Assembly: GCA_958299035.1 (NCBI GenBank)
Contig: CATQJL010000223.1
Coordinates: 986,359-1,050,358, forward strand
Direction of reading: 5' to 3'
DNA from: Cylicocyclus nassatus
Taxonomy: Eukaryota > Nematoda > Chromadorea > Rhabditida > Strongylidae
Length of the DNA: 64,000 bases
Positions 18,225 to 29,750 of this stretch are shown piece by piece (position 1 is the stretch's first letter; each line of letters starts with the position of its first letter). The notes under the pieces are model-generated. The model made no database searches. It saw only the letters and a list, made by a program, of their open reading frames with translations, and was not told the origin of the DNA. Both the position numbers and the translations under genes were made by a program.

Positions 18225-21200
18225 TTCTCTATTTTATTTATTTATTATCCTTGCATTTTCCCAATGAAAGAAAAAAGTTTTTTTCTATTCGGGGTCTGCT
18301 GCTCTTGTGAGTCTCTTCCACAGCTTGCAATTCAAAGCTTGTTCTTCTTCTAGCTTGAGCTCTCTTAGATCCGCTTTAATTTTATCTAACCATCTCAATT
18401 TCGGTCTTCCTTTTGGTCTTTTTCCCGATATATCTATTGATGTGCTCGATCTGGTAATGTGGTCTTCTTCACTTCTTTTCACATGGCCGTACCATTGAAG
18501 TCGTCTCTCCTGCAATTTTTTGACAACTGGGGCGACTTTCATCATGGCTCGTACGGTGTCATTTGTGACATGGTCCATCATTGTGATGCCTAAAGTCCAT
18601 CGCAGCATCTTTGTTTCCATCGTACTAAGCTTTCGCTCTTCGTTGTGCGTGATAGGCCAACATTCGCAGCCGTACATCGCAGTCGGTCGGATCATCGTAC
18701 GATAGATTTGCGATTTTAGGTATATTGGCATCCGCTTGTCGCACATAATTCCTGTGAGGTCTCTCCACTTCAACCAAGCTGCGTTTATTCTGTCGCATAT
18801 CTCGTCTTCTAGCGTGCCATCCGCAGAAATGCGACTTCCTAAGTATTTGAAAGAGGTAGTCTTCTTTATCAGAGTGTTTCCCATTTGAATAGTTCCAGGC
18901 GTTTGGAAACCCACTTCCATGTATTCCGTTTTCAGAATGTTCACCTTGAAACCATGTCGTTCAAGCTGGGTTTTCCACATCTGTACGTCCATCTCCAGCT
19001 CCTTCCTGCTTCTTGCCATCAGGAGCACATCATCAGCGTATATGAGTGCCCATGGGGGTTGACGTATAAAATTTCTAACTATCGCGTCAACAACAATTAT
19101 GAAGAGGAGGGGTGAAAGGACGGATCCTTGATGTACGCCAATGTTTATGTGGAAATCCTCTGATCGTCCTGCTGCTGTCTCTACATAGCTGGTTGCACCT
19201 TGATAGATCATTCTTACCCACCGAACGTATTCCTCTGGCACTATGTGCTTCTGTAGAGCCCACCATATCATGTTATGTGGCACCTTGTCAAATGCTTTCT
19301 CTAAATCCAGGAATGCAGCATGTAATTCACATTGTTTTTCTCGACATCTTTCCATAAGTGTTCTAACGATGTGAATTGCATCAGTTGTGCCGCAGCCTTT
19401 CAAAAATCCGCATTGATTGGGTGCAAGCTCCACTATATCTCGGAGTCGTGTCTCCAATATTCTTTCGAATATTTTCAACGTGTGACTAATGAGACGGATG
19501 GGCCGATACGTGGAGCAGTCGGCTATGTCGCCTTTATTTTTCCATATTGGTATCGTTATACTTTTATACCAGTCGCTAGGCATTCTCTTGATTCTCACTA
19601 TTTGGTTTAGTAGTCGCGTTAGCCACGAAATTCCATTTTGTCCACACTTCTTCCAGAATTCGTTGCAGACATCGTCTGGGCCTGTCGCTTTGCCGTTCTT
19701 TGTCTTCGAAGTAGCGACGCGGACTTCATCTTCTGTAATGGCTGGCACTGGTCCGTGAACTGATTCAGCTTTTATGGTAGATGTACATTCGCAGCTCGCG
19801 GACGCTAACTCTGCAAAATGTGCTCGCCATCTTTTATTTATATCTTCTGGTCCTTTCAACATCCTCCCCTGTTCGTCTCTAATATTGTAGAAGTGCTCTA
19901 AGTCTTTCATGGCGTCAGTCCTTCTTCGGGCCAAACGGTAGATTTCACGTACACCTTCGGAAGTATGCAATTTTCTGTACAACTCCGTTACATACGTTTC
20001 TTTCGCTTCCCTTACTCTCTTTTTTGTTGTACGTTTCGCTTCTAGATATTTCCGATGAGCATCTTCTGTCCTTGTTCTTTGCCATACTCTAAAAGCTGAT
20101 TTCTTATTTCTTATCACAAGCTGAATCTCTTCGTTCCACCACCATGTTTCTTTGTTGAGTCTAGGTCTTCCTGGTTTCGTGCGCCCTAGTATATCTCCAA
20201 TTACCTGATGAACATTCTTCTTTAGATTTGCCCAGGACTGTTCTACATCTTCTTTCAACTCAGGTAGAGTAGATTCTAATGCAACTGTGGCGCTATGGTC
20301 TTCTTTGAGCTTCCACCATTTGATGTGCTCTCTTTGCTCTGTCGTTTTCCATCTTTGCCTGTCGGATGGAATATTTAAATCCAGTAAAAGTGGCTTATGC
20401 TGCGGTATGCATTCTTCACCTGGAATGACCTTGCTGTTCTTCATATACTTGAGTTCACTCTGCCTTACTGCCCAAAAGTCTATTTGTGACTTTCTGCCTC
20501 CACTGACATACGTAATCAAATGACTGTCTTTTTTTATGAAATAAGTATTTGCCAGCGCTAAGTTATGAGCTGTAGCAAACTCAAGAATGCAAAACTCTTC
20601 ATTTCGTACTCCGTATCCATGGTCTCCATGGCATTTTTCTGTGCCACTCCTTTGCTTTCCGACATGGCCGTTGAGATCTGCTCCAAGCAGGAGCATCTCT
20701 TCTGATGGTAAAGATCGGATATAATCATCGAGTTTATGCCAGAACACATTCTTTTCAACCTCACCGCAACCGGTTTGTGGTGCGTAGGCAGTGATTACTC
20801 GTAAAATCTGCTTCCCATTTTCAATCCTGATGCTCATAAGGCGGTCACTTACTCTATCAACGTTAGTTATTTTCTTTCTCAGTCTTTCGCAGACAACTAT
20901 CCCTACGCCGTTTCTGCCATTACTTACTCCGTTGTATAGGAGCTTGAATCCGTCTCCTATATCGCGCGACTTTTGCCCTTTCCATCTGGTTTCTTGAATG
21001 CAGGCGACATCCACTCTGCGTCTCTTAAGAAGATCTGCCAGTTCGCGGTGTCGCGCCGTCAAAGATCCTACGTTGATGGTTGCAAGTCGAAGCGATTCTG
21101 AGAACTTTTGTCGTTGCTTGTACCTATGTTGAGCCAAGTTTTTTGACCATCTCCTTTTAGCTCGTTGAGACAGTAGCTCTCGCTCTTTGTTCATGTTCGT

Positions 21201-21400
21201 TAGGCTCAATTTCTCGTCGCTTTCGGGGAACGCCCTAGCTGTAACTCTTTGATCTCGCTGAGACATAAAAGAGCATACCAATCGATGCGACGATTCGTCT
21301 TCTTCAGCCGGCTTGTCGCTTGCTTCCCTGTAGGTAAGCAGCCTGACGCTGGGAACAACCACTCACGATGGTCGAAGAATGGTGAGCACTGGTTCTCTAT
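18218..21400 (-). mobile_element. RTE-clade LINE, apparently full length
   Basis: Element 18233-21385 flanked by a 15-bp duplication GCACTGGTTCTCTAT (18218-18232 and 21386-21400). The minus-strand 3' end is a short AATAAATAAATAAAA-type tail, usual for RTE. The 5' UTR is very short. The target site includes the last 7 bp of Helitron copy A, so the LINE came later. Confidence 0.88.
18285..21266 (-). CDS. RTE endonuclease-reverse transcriptase (intact)
   Basis: Single-protein retroelement ORF that nicks DNA and copies its RNA at the nick. The AP-type endonuclease comes first: LRLATINVGSL, CIQETRW, LLLGADLNG, then the Ser/Asp catalytic end KSQIDFW and QHKPLLLDL. RT follows: YRPIRLI, FLDLEKAFDKVPH (motif A), GVHQGSVLSPLLF (motif B), YADDVLLMA (motif C). 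The C-terminal RTE signature is LQWYGHVKRSEED then KGRPKLRWLDKI. I chose the ATG at 21264-21266 (993 codons). The frame also extends to a GTG at 21362, with a stop just before it. No stop or frameshift was seen, so the copy may be active. Confidence 0.92.
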   Translation of the reverse strand: MSQRDQRVTARAFPESDEKLSLTNMNKERELLSQRAKRRWSKNLAQHRYKQRQKFSESLRLATINVGSLTARHRELADLLKRRRVDVACIQETRWKGQKSRDIGDGFKLLYNGVSNGRNGVGIVVCERLRKKITNVDRVSDRLMSIRIENGKQILRVITAYAPQTGCGEVEKNVFWHKLDDYIRSLPSEEMLLLGADLNGHVGKQRSGTEKCHGDHGYGVRNEEFCILEFATAHNLALANTYFIKKDSHLITYVSGGRKSQIDFWAVRQSELKYMKNSKVIPGEECIPQHKPLLLDLNIPSDRQRWKTTEQREHIKWWKLKEDHSATVALESTLPELKEDVEQSWANLKKNVHQVIGDILGRTKPGRPRLNKETWWWNEEIQLVIRNKKSAFRVWQRTRTEDAHRKYLEAKRTTKKRVREAKETYVTELYRKLHTSEGVREIYRLARRRTDAMKDLEHFYNIRDEQGRMLKGPEDINKRWRAHFAELASASCECTSTIKAESVHGPVPAITEDEVRVATSKTKNGKATGPDDVCNEFWKKCGQNGISWLTRLLNQIVRIKRMPSDWYKSITIPIWKNKGDIADCSTYRPIRLISHTLKIFERILETRLRDIVELAPNQCGFLKGCGTTDAIHIVRTLMERCREKQCELHAAFLDLEKAFDKVPHNMIWWALQKHIVPEEYVRWVRMIYQGATSYVETAAGRSEDFHINIGVHQGSVLSPLLFIIVVDAIVRNFIRQPPWALIYADDVLLMARSRKELEMDVQMWKTQLERHGFKVNILKTEYMEVGFQTPGTIQMGNTLIKKTTSFKYLGSRISADGTLEDEICDRINAAWLKWRDLTGIMCDKRMPIYLKSQIYRTMIRPTAMYGCECWPITHNEERKLSTMETKMLRWTLGITMMDHVTNDTVRAMMKVAPVVKKLQERRLQWYGHVKRSEEDHITRSSTSIDISGKRPKGRPKLRWLDKIKADLRELKLEEEQALNCKLWKRLTRAADPE

Positions 21401-22066
21401 AAAGTAGAAGATTCCATTCAAAGTTGTTTCTTCTAGGGAAAGATATAGTCGTTTTTCCTTACCTATGCAAGTGGAAAATACTGCGAAAATATTACGGTAG
21501 CATGCTGAGTCCGCTCTACTACGTGAATCGCGAGGGGAGGCAGCAGAGGTACATACATTTTGTAGTTTAACACTCGTAGTTTTCACAGAAGTGATTTGAG
21601 CGTGATTGATTCTTTCTATTGTGAGACATTCAGAGCGAAAAATGGGACAAACGAGATTTTGGCTTGCTTCTAATTCCACAGTTTGGCGATTTTTTGGAGC
21701 GGGAGTTTTTGGGGTGGGCAAAGAAGGAGTAGTGCTTTCTGCTAAGTGCAGAACGAGGTAGCTATTTCACTTCTGAAACAAAGTTAATCATGTTAGAAAA
21801 TGACCATTTCACTAAGTGACCTAGTATTTGCAGACTTCAGAATTCGCTCATACTTGGTTCACAGGGGTTATTTGACATGCTCATCATGTATATCACTCAT
21901 TATGCTCGGTAGGACCTTCACTTATGCCTATCTTAAGTTTTTAGTAGTTCAGGAGGTCTTATTGAGACAGGAATTAGGAGGGAGGGGAGGAGGGGGTCGT
22001 ATCTAGCGATCGTTTGCCACACCTCTTGCTTGACCCTGGTTTTGAATCCCTTTACGAAGTTCTGTG
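21401..22066 (+). repeat. Unique-looking sequence with dispersed repeat D, copy 2 (about 21820-22065)
   Basis: 21401-21800 shows no recognisable feature. 21820-22065 matches the minus strand of 2735-3110. A PIF-type MITE begins directly after it. Confidence 0.4.
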
Positions 22067-22069
22067 GCG

Positions 22070-22303
22070 TAAGGCCTCGGGCAGAGTTCACGCGATATCG
22101 CTGCGATTCTCCCAACAAGACAAATGTTACGACTCTAATGCATGCCGACCATCTTGCATTTCGGTTGTGATAGTTAGTCACGATTGGTGGTGTAGAAAAA
22201 TTATCACAACCGAATTGCAGGATGATCGGATGCAATAAAGTCGTAACTGTTTTGTTGGGAGAATCGCGGCGATGAAATCGCGTGAACTATGCCCGAGGCC
22301 TAA
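22070..22303. mobile_element. PIF/Harbinger-type MITE
   Basis: 228-bp near-perfect foldback at 22073-22300 with ends GGCCTCGGGCA, flanked by TAA on both sides (22070-22072, 22301-22303). A 3-bp T-A target and GG-starting ends fit PIF/Harbinger. A same-sized relative is at 58958-59186. Confidence 0.8.
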
Positions 22304-22474
22304 CAGGGTGCGATCAGAAAACGCGCACAGAAACTACGGACAGTTGTTTGTTGATCCAAAATTATAATGTAGAGAAAGCCGAATGATGTTCCATGTCCGA
22401 CTTCCAGTGAATATAGGCATATCGACTAAGTTGCCTTGGTGATTTAGCCAGCACCAAAATTATTACAGCACATT

Positions 22475-22525
22475 TAGTCGGCTAACCTTTCGGCCTAGTC
22501 GCCTTCGTCAGAGCCAATAAAGTGA
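22475..22525 (-). ncRNA. Hammerhead-ribozyme-like core (tentative)
   Basis: On the minus strand CTGACGA (22505-22511) is followed by a GGC/GCC helix and then GAAA (22488-22491), the conserved hammerhead core. TTGGCT before and AGCCGA after could pair. The stem III and cleavage-site arrangement was not resolved. Penelope-like elements carry hammerheads downstream of their endonuclease, and a minus-strand endonuclease fragment lies 400 bp upstream of it in that orientation. Confidence 0.3.
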
Positions 22526-22919
22526 GGAACATTAGGAATTGACCTCCTAAACATCTCATCACATGCAGGAAAAAGTCTCAGCAGTTGAATAGATCCCGTT
22601 AAGGCCTAGAACTATTAGCTCACCTTTGCTATCAGATTGAGGTAGAATCACTCCTGACTGAAATGCGCTAGCAGTAAATGGGCAAGACGCTGAAGGCTCC
22701 GCATGTATCAAAACTTGCTTAACTCTATTATTGGCTCGAGCGCAGTTGTGGCGGCGCATTCTTCTTCCATGTTCATTTTGGGATTTCTGCGTAGAATCCA
22801 GCACGCCTGAAGGTCTTTCGCGCGGACGCCTCAGTTTCACTTGACATGATGTTGACCGGAACATCGAATTCTGTGTTTTGATAACATAGCTTGCGATGCG
22901 TGCCAAGGGGATTGATAAC

Positions 22920-23128
22920 CTGGATCTTTGCAACCCGTCTATGTGTTCCTTAAACCTGACATAGCGGCTTTCTTCTCTCCTACATATTCCTCCTCACATA
23001 ATTTACAAGTAATTAGATACACCGAACCAGAGCGCATACAATTCCCGTTACTATGCGCAAATTATGCAGTCCGGGATGCTATAGCCCCTTTTGATCATAT
23101 GCTCTACTGCGCACTAGACGTTGCCTAA
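22920..23128 (-). pseudogene. Penelope-like element fragment (GIY-YIG endonuclease end), copy 1
   Basis: The minus strand contains CKLCEEEYVGE with stops and frame changes around it. It is an inverted, diverged match to 24010-24220. The CxxC...YVGET pattern is typical of the GIY-YIG nuclease of Penelope-like retroelements. Confidence 0.45.
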
Positions 23129-23600
23129 CGGAAGTTTGCTTAGTCGAAGTGGCGATTCGGAAAGTGATCTATACCAATGGAGAGAGCTTGAAACGCTAAT
23201 CTCAGATATACCTTCTACATCTGCGATGCATTGTTCTGACAAAAGTTATGAGCTTTTCTAATGCCAAATTTTCGTTCATTTTGAGTCGCAAAATCATGAT
23301 AATTTGTTCACAAAAGTATCCAGGCTCAAGCAAACCACCTAATAAGCATTTTAGGTCTCATTTGATTTCATCCGAACCTTTTCGAGTGTTTTCCGACCAT
23401 GTTGTTTATGCACAGGTCGTCATTTCCTTTCTCGATCACACTGCCATCATATATACAAAAGAGCCCATAACTCCCTTTAGAAAAACGCGTCGCAGATATT
23501 GAGGGTATATTTGAAAGCAGCGATTTACGTTTTAACCATTGGGTTACATTACCTTGCGAATCCCACTTCGACCCAGAGAACTTTGCTTGCAAGATTAGCC
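23129..23600. repeat. Foldback element family F, copy 1
   Basis: Ends carry AGTCGAAGTGGCGATTCG on the left and, inverted, a GGGTCGAAGTGGGATTCG-type end on the right. The interior resembles the element at 29751-30691. No target duplication was found. Confidence 0.45.
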
Positions 23601-24009
23601 TATCTGAAAAGGGGTTGGGTGCCATTCAGATAGGCTTGAGGAAAGGGGAGTGTAAGACCGTGTGGTGCAGGAAATCAACACATCCTCGTACTTCTCCCCG
23701 TTACTATGGTGCACCCTATGAGCACTAAACGCAGCTTCGTCGTTAATATGCTGCACACAGCCACGACGGTGTCGTCGGACGATAATCTCAAAGCCGCTTC
23801 CATTAGTAAGACACTACAAGTAGTGCAGGCTAACGAATACCCATATGAGAGGGCGCGAGGAGCCACATCAACAGACCACCTGAAGATGATGGCAGCAAAG
23901 TATCATTTCGTTTCCCTTCATTTTGGATGAGTTCAGTTTTTCAGGGCCTGCGTGCGAAAATCGGGATAAGACTCGCTCGGAGTCGATGAGTTTCCTCCTG
24001 CTAATCTTA

Positions 24010-24340
24010 AGCAAAGTCTACTGCGCACTGGAGCATATGGTCAAACGTGTAACAACCCAAACTACATAATTTGCGCATTGTAACGGAGGTTGTATATGCG
24101 CTCTGGTACGATATATCTCAGTACTTGTAAGTTATGTGTGGAGGAATATGTAGGAGAGACGGGAAGGCCGCTATGTGTCAAGATCAAGGAACACATAGAC
24201 GGGTTACGAAGATCAAGGTTATCACCCCTTGGGTAAGCACTGCAGGCTATGTCAACAAGACACGAATTCATGTTTCGGTCAACATCAGAATGCACCGCCG
24301 CCACGGATCTCCTTCTCAGAGGGATCTCAGCCGGTCTAGT
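24010..24340 (+). pseudogene. Penelope-like element fragment (GIY-YIG endonuclease end), copy 2
   Basis: Frame from 24126: CKLCVEEYVGETGRPLCVKI, then KEHIDGL, until a stop near 24232. In another frame 24246-24330 reads STRHEFMFRSTSECTAATDL, compatible with the downstream part of such a nuclease region. The C-x2-C, YVGETGR and KEH residues match the GIY-YIG module. RT is missing, so this is a relic. Confidence 0.55.
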
Positions 24341-24599
24341 CGCGAGGTTACGAAGCGTCCCGTGGCGGATAGGGTGCTAACCGCCGACCTCGCGCCTGCT
24401 CTGATAAGCAAGCGGAGCCGGGAGACGGACTCCCTGCCTCCACTAAAAGCTTGCATTCTAATTTCCCGGGTAGGTGTGTGGGGAGGCGAGTTCGGAGTCG
24501 CCTCCCCACACATATAAGCTCCGATCGTCCCTCGCGGGAGATTTGAGCCCGACAAGCTGCTCCTGTGAGTAATTACTCGTTAAACACAATGATATAATG

Positions 24600-26245
24600 G
24601 AAGGCTCCCTTAAACTTGAAAGAGCCACTGGTAAGGCAGCGCTAGTGGGGACAAGTTTTGAAGGGCGATCTAGGCTGCCGAAAATGAGACGAACAATGAT
24701 GACGATCTGTACTTACAACACACGGACGCTAGCATCGGATGCATCCATCTAAGATTTCTTGATGCAAGCAAAGAAGATCAAGTACGACGTCATCGGGCTG
24801 ACCGAGACAGGGAGACACCACCCGCTGAACGCCGTTTGATACCGAAGAAGAACTGCTCCTAGATACATGCGAAGCAAGGGAGTCGGCGGTGTAAGAGTCC
24901 TTGTCAATACGAGTTTGGTCGTGAGGATCAATTCATTCGAAAAACTCACAACCCGGATCAGATGTTTACGAATATCACGCTGTCGATCGGTCCCATCCTT
25001 GACGGTCTTCATAGCGTACGCCCCAAAATCAAGCTACGACGAAGACGAAATCGAGGCCTTTTACATGGACTTGGAGAAGTTCTACAGAGAAGAGCACACC
25101 TTCCACAAGGTGATCGTCGGTGACTTCAACGCAAAGATCGGAGCAAGAAGGTCGCCTGCAGAGCTTCACATCGGGACCTGTGAACTACAGTGGAACGTTT
25201 AAGGGGAGAGACTGTCTGTGTTTACCATAACGACGAGGACCATCATGGAAACTCGCAGTTTCAAAAGCCTCCTCCCCGACGCTGGACCTGGGAATCGCCC
25301 GATGGAGAGTACCTAACGAGATTGATTACATAATTGTCAATAGAAGATATTGCCCAATGGACGTCGCTGTTGTTTCGAAATTCTACACGGGGTCGGACAT
25401 CGTCTCCTTCTTGCCAAGTTCTACTTTCCACGGAATGGAGAGAGACATTAAGTTCAGGAAACACCTTCCCACACTACTATCAACTGGGACCTGTTTTCTT
25501 CCATATCCGGCTTTTGGCGAGATGCGGTGATCGACAACATCGACGAGGAATACGAAAGGCTTATCCAGCATTTCTATGATTGTGCTAAGGAAGCTGAGAG
25601 CCCAAGAAGTACGAAGAAGCGTCTGTCAACGGAGACTCTAGAGCTAATACGCCAACGTGGACGAGCACGAGCCATAGGCAATTACCAATTTACGTCTGAG
25701 CTCGCGAAGAAATGCAGAGAAGCGATGAAAGAAGATCTCAAATGGAGAAGAGCATAAGTAATGGTTGACGCCGCGGAGGCCGAAGGAAGTATACGCAACA
25801 CACGCCGAAGCATAGTCAATTTCAAGACGAAGATGACCGCACTCCACCTCCCTGATGGAACCACAACTTCTTCCCGAAGGTCGATGGAGAAGTCATCCAC
25901 GAAATCTACTTGAATCTCTTTGCGAGTCACGTTCCACCTACCCCATGCCATCGAAAGGAGGATGGATATGTTGCACCATCAGTTCTTCCTTCTTCGACAT
26001 GCTATTAAGTCAATGAAAAGCCGTACAGCAGCCGGGCCCGACACAGGACCAAACCGGAACACCTGAAGAATCTTACCAGTACTTATCATAAGTCTGGCAA
26101 GCTCTTCACGCGGTACCTGACGGAAGGCACGATTCCAAGTCAACGGAAGAGCTGTAAGACCGTATTGCTGTGCAAGAAGGGGGACCCCCGCGAAATTGGA
26201 AATTATCGTCCTATCTGCTTATTGTCTACAGTTTAACTCTTCACA
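24600..26245 (+). pseudogene. Decayed RTE-clade LINE, cut off in the RT domain
   Basis: Endonuclease traces: MTICTYNTRTLASDAS, YDVIGLTETGRHHP, TVFIAYAPKSSYDEDE and VIVGDFNAKIGARR, then PNEIDYIIVNRRYCPMDV. RT fingers: AGPDTGP, then LLCKKGDPREIGNYRPICLL, where similarity ends near 26236. Many stops and shifts. It belongs to a different RTE subfamily from 18285-21266. A missing 3' end is not what normal LINE 5' truncation gives, so a later deletion or insertion removed it. Confidence 0.8.
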
Positions 26246-27559
26246 CGAGTAAATAAAAATTAGCTTGGAAGAAAAAACGTGAACAAGAGTAAGAATCCAA
26301 AGTGGAGTTGAATACTACGCATGTACAAGAGTTTGGAATTGGAGCGCGATATCTAACAAAGCGCTTCATGAGGACAAGGGAAAAAAGAAAAGGCAACCAT
26401 ATTAAAATTTTTACGATCAGGGACAGATTCTTGACCGGGGTCCGACTATGATAAAAAAACCAAAACTATGTGAACTTACAAAAATTTATGCTCCGTACGA
26501 TCTCGAATCGTATGCTCAGATTGAACGTCGGGGGCAGGCGACCGCGAACTTGCGCTTTCTTGCCAGCGGTAAATTCTGGGGCGTGACCAAAACTTCAGCG
26601 AGCGGTACTTGTCGCATGTTCTGCCAACGGACAGCAATACAAAGTTTCTGCAAGCGCTAGTCAAATATTAGATTGTGCAATAAATTTGTTCACATTTTTT
26701 GTTTTATTTTTTCAGTATTTTACAAAGCATTTGACAAAGTGTTTGTATGCATTCGGAAGCTCTAAGTCTGCTCTACCAAACTTCTTTTATTATATTTTCA
26801 ATTCTTGAAAAGTAGGACGAGAAATTCGACTACAAACTGAGAAATCTGGGAGAGCGAAAACTTTATTTCGACAACTATGTTACGCTGCGTATTGAATGGG
26901 TTAGAACTGAGAAACAGCTCGAAAATTTTGCGACGTGTAATGAATAGAATACTGTAGATCCTGCAGATTACTTATAAGTGCTAAAATCTTCCGAATACGT
27001 CTATAATCTTTCAAATAGTGCTAAAATCTTTCAAATAATCATCTGAAAGCACCTTGGAATTCACATTGGTTGTGTGTGCTACACTCAAGCGAACGAGGAA
27101 TGAAACTGTCCGAGTTATGACGACGGGAACTATTCATATCCAGGATTTCGAAACCCCTTAATGACGCTAAATCTGATAATCGATGGAGAGTATTACGACA
27201 CGATTATACACCATCTACTCATCTACCTAGATCTACGTTGGTTAATTTTGATGCATAATAATAAGGCTAGCTAATGATTGCCCAAATCCGCTGTAAAAAG
27301 TTATAAAACAGATCGACATTAAAGCTTTGAAATCCATTTCCGGCCCATTTCTTCAGACTACCCAATTTGACGGGAGTAGGGCCACAGGGTCCATTCCCCG
27401 GAGAGCTCTTCTTGCTTCGCAATACATTTTGCAATGGGAAATAGGCAAGTACTGCTCGCTGAAGTTTTGGCCACTCCCAAATTTGGCTGACCGCCTGCAA
27501 TTAAGCGCAAGTTCACGGTCCGCCTGCCCCTAGCGATTATCTGAGGCATAAGCCCCGCT
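26246..27559. repeat. Inverted pair of a roughly 145-bp repeat in otherwise featureless DNA
   Basis: 26507-26650 (+) matches 27405-27556 (-) with shared GGGGCAGGCG, GAACTTGCGCTT and CCAAAACTTCAGCGAGC blocks. The sequence just before the first copy (26440-26500, AAAACTATGTGAACTT, TTTATGCTCCG) also resembles 3630-3673 inside the first hAT element. The 750 bp between the copies shows nothing recognisable. Confidence 0.5.
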
Positions 27560-29090
27560 GCAGAATGGATCCTGTAAGAAGAAGATCGCTTCGGACGAAA
27601 TTAAAACCAGGGGGCGGTATTTCGACCACGTCTCCAATCGGTGGGCGCTACTCCAATCCCGCCCATGCATGCTAGCCCATCATCGCCGTTCCGGCAAATC
27701 TGCCCTGCGGTTCTCCGGAATGGGGATCGTCGGGGTTTTCTCGGATTCTCGACTTCATGCTCGGAATCAGGGACAAAATGAGAAGGAACGACTAAATAGA
27801 GTGTGGGTGGGCGGTGCCTTCAACAGAAGATATTGCCTGACGGACGTCCTTTTTGTTACTATGTTCTGTGGGAATCAAGCCATTGCCTCCTATGTGCTGA
27901 GCTCTACTAACGAGGGATAGAGGGAGAGAGAGCTATCTCTTTCAAAAACATCGTACCACGACTACTAACGTTGGCATCTGTTTTCTCCAAATCGTGGATT
28001 TTAGCGTATACCTTGAGCGACAACATCTACGAAAAGAACGACCCTCAAATGAGGATTTCCACAATTGCGCTAGGAAGCTGAGGGTTTAAGAGGTAAAAGC
28101 GCTTTAAGAGGAGACTCCGCGGGTGATAGCTAATCCAATGTGGACAAGCAGAGCCACAGGCAGCTATTCCCTGACTTGCGAGTTTACAAAGCGATGTAGA
28201 AAGCGGTTAAAGGCAGATAACGTAGCGCCCGGAAGCGGTGGGCATATGTGGACAGACTCGCGAATACATAGCTTATTAGTCACTTGCAGTTTACATGGTT
28301 TATTGCACCGATATGAGCATCATGAGATACGACAGTAAGGCAGATTGATGTGAGTATAGGTGTGACGAGGGGATGCTGCTCGAGGTAGAACCATGAGGGG
28401 TTAGGGAGGCATTGAGCAGTTGACGGTCGACATCTCGCACAGCTGCGCGAGTCCTCTCTTGAAGCCAAGGCTTCCTCCAGTCACGCCCTGTAATGAATGA
28501 GTCAGCAACAGTGAAATTTAAACACTCACTCACTTTCCCTCTCTTTTACATAAGTCTCACTCTCTTACAAGGCAGTGGCTCGGCAAATCCTTGCAGCATC
28601 TGTTTCTTACTAGCCTGGGGTAATCCGCTGCGCTGATTACGAATAGCCACCTCAGAAAGCACGAAACTGACAGGAACGAGCATTTACCAAAATTTCAGAC
28701 ATGGACGAGTGGACGCAAAGCCCGCCGGCGAAGACGCAGAGTCGTTGCGGGACCCTTATGCACATAGCATTGTGGCATGCGCTCTGATGCTGGAAGAGAA
28801 ATCGCAAGGTGGGCGGGGTCCTAGATGGAAGCGTAAGAGGAGATGGAAGCGCTGCCTTTCACGTTGAATTTTCGGAAGTCAGAAGTTGCAGTGAGAGATC
28901 GATCTTGACCTACAAGTTTCAATATAGGGCTCCTACTCTGTGACCTCGTTTTGCCACCGGTCTCGTTCTGCCATGCCACTCCTTCAGAGGAGACTTCAAG
29001 GAGAGAAAAGCAGCGATTGGCGCCGCGTAGACAGAAGTATACGCAATGCACGCCGGAGCTTCATCAACTTCAAGACCCTTCGCCTGTCTT
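27560..29090 (+). pseudogene. Second decayed RTE copy, in pieces
   Basis: 27819-27860 reads NRRYCLTDV (endonuclease end), 28020-28230 matches 25536-25740 of the other decayed copy, and 28970-29085 reads SIRNARRSFINFKT, matching 25780-25830. About 28260-28900 has no match and may be an insertion. No usable frame remains. Confidence 0.6.
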
Positions 29091-29750
29091 CAAGTGATTT
29101 TGAAAGGGAAAAAAGTCGTAGTTGCTTTCTAACATGGGACGGGTATACGCAACTGAACGGTGTTTCTGAATCCCTTGCACCATTGCAGACGAATCGGTCA
29201 GAGAGTTACGGACATTTTCAAGACCAAATTTTGCATCCTTACAGGGTGCGTCAAAAGTCTGGGAGCCTAGTATTTTTTCATACAAAATGAGAAAAGAAGT
29301 ACCTAGAAATGAAAAATTTGGCGCGCACATAATTCGAACCATTGCGGATACAGCTCAGTTCATGAACTTCAAAATTGCCTCTTTTCGCTTCCACATGGCC
29401 CTACAAAATATTGGCAAGTACACCTGTCATGGCACGCAGGTAGTCGTAATGAAATTCGCCCCACGCCTTCACAACAATTGCTTCTTTTACCTTGGCAAAT
29501 GTGCAGCATGATAAAGCAGGCTTTTGTCTACAACACACTTTTGAAAGAATTTTTTTGCATCGCGCAGGAATAGAAATATAGGATTTTCAATTAGAAGCAT
29601 GTGTACGTAGCATACCGGAAATTTGGCTACAACTGCTCGAAGGAAAGCGAAGAATTATCATTTGAAAAGTATAAGAAGTGTTCCCTTGACCGAATTCCAA
29701 TAGATTCTTACTTGGAAGACGTGTGCAAAGAATATAGCCTTGGTCTCACA
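29091..29750. other. No confident gene; one short coding-like stretch
   Basis: A tc1/mariner-like terminus starts at 29242 (see 29242-36793). 29601-29807 is open (68 codons, CSKESEELSFEKYKKCSLD) after a TTTTCAATTAG acceptor-like site, but its end runs into the foldback element at 29751. I do not recognise it. Confidence 0.25.

Noticed and set aside
18307..20997. Many plus-strand ORFs of 60-92 codons
   Set aside because: Shadows of the intact minus-strand LINE ORF.
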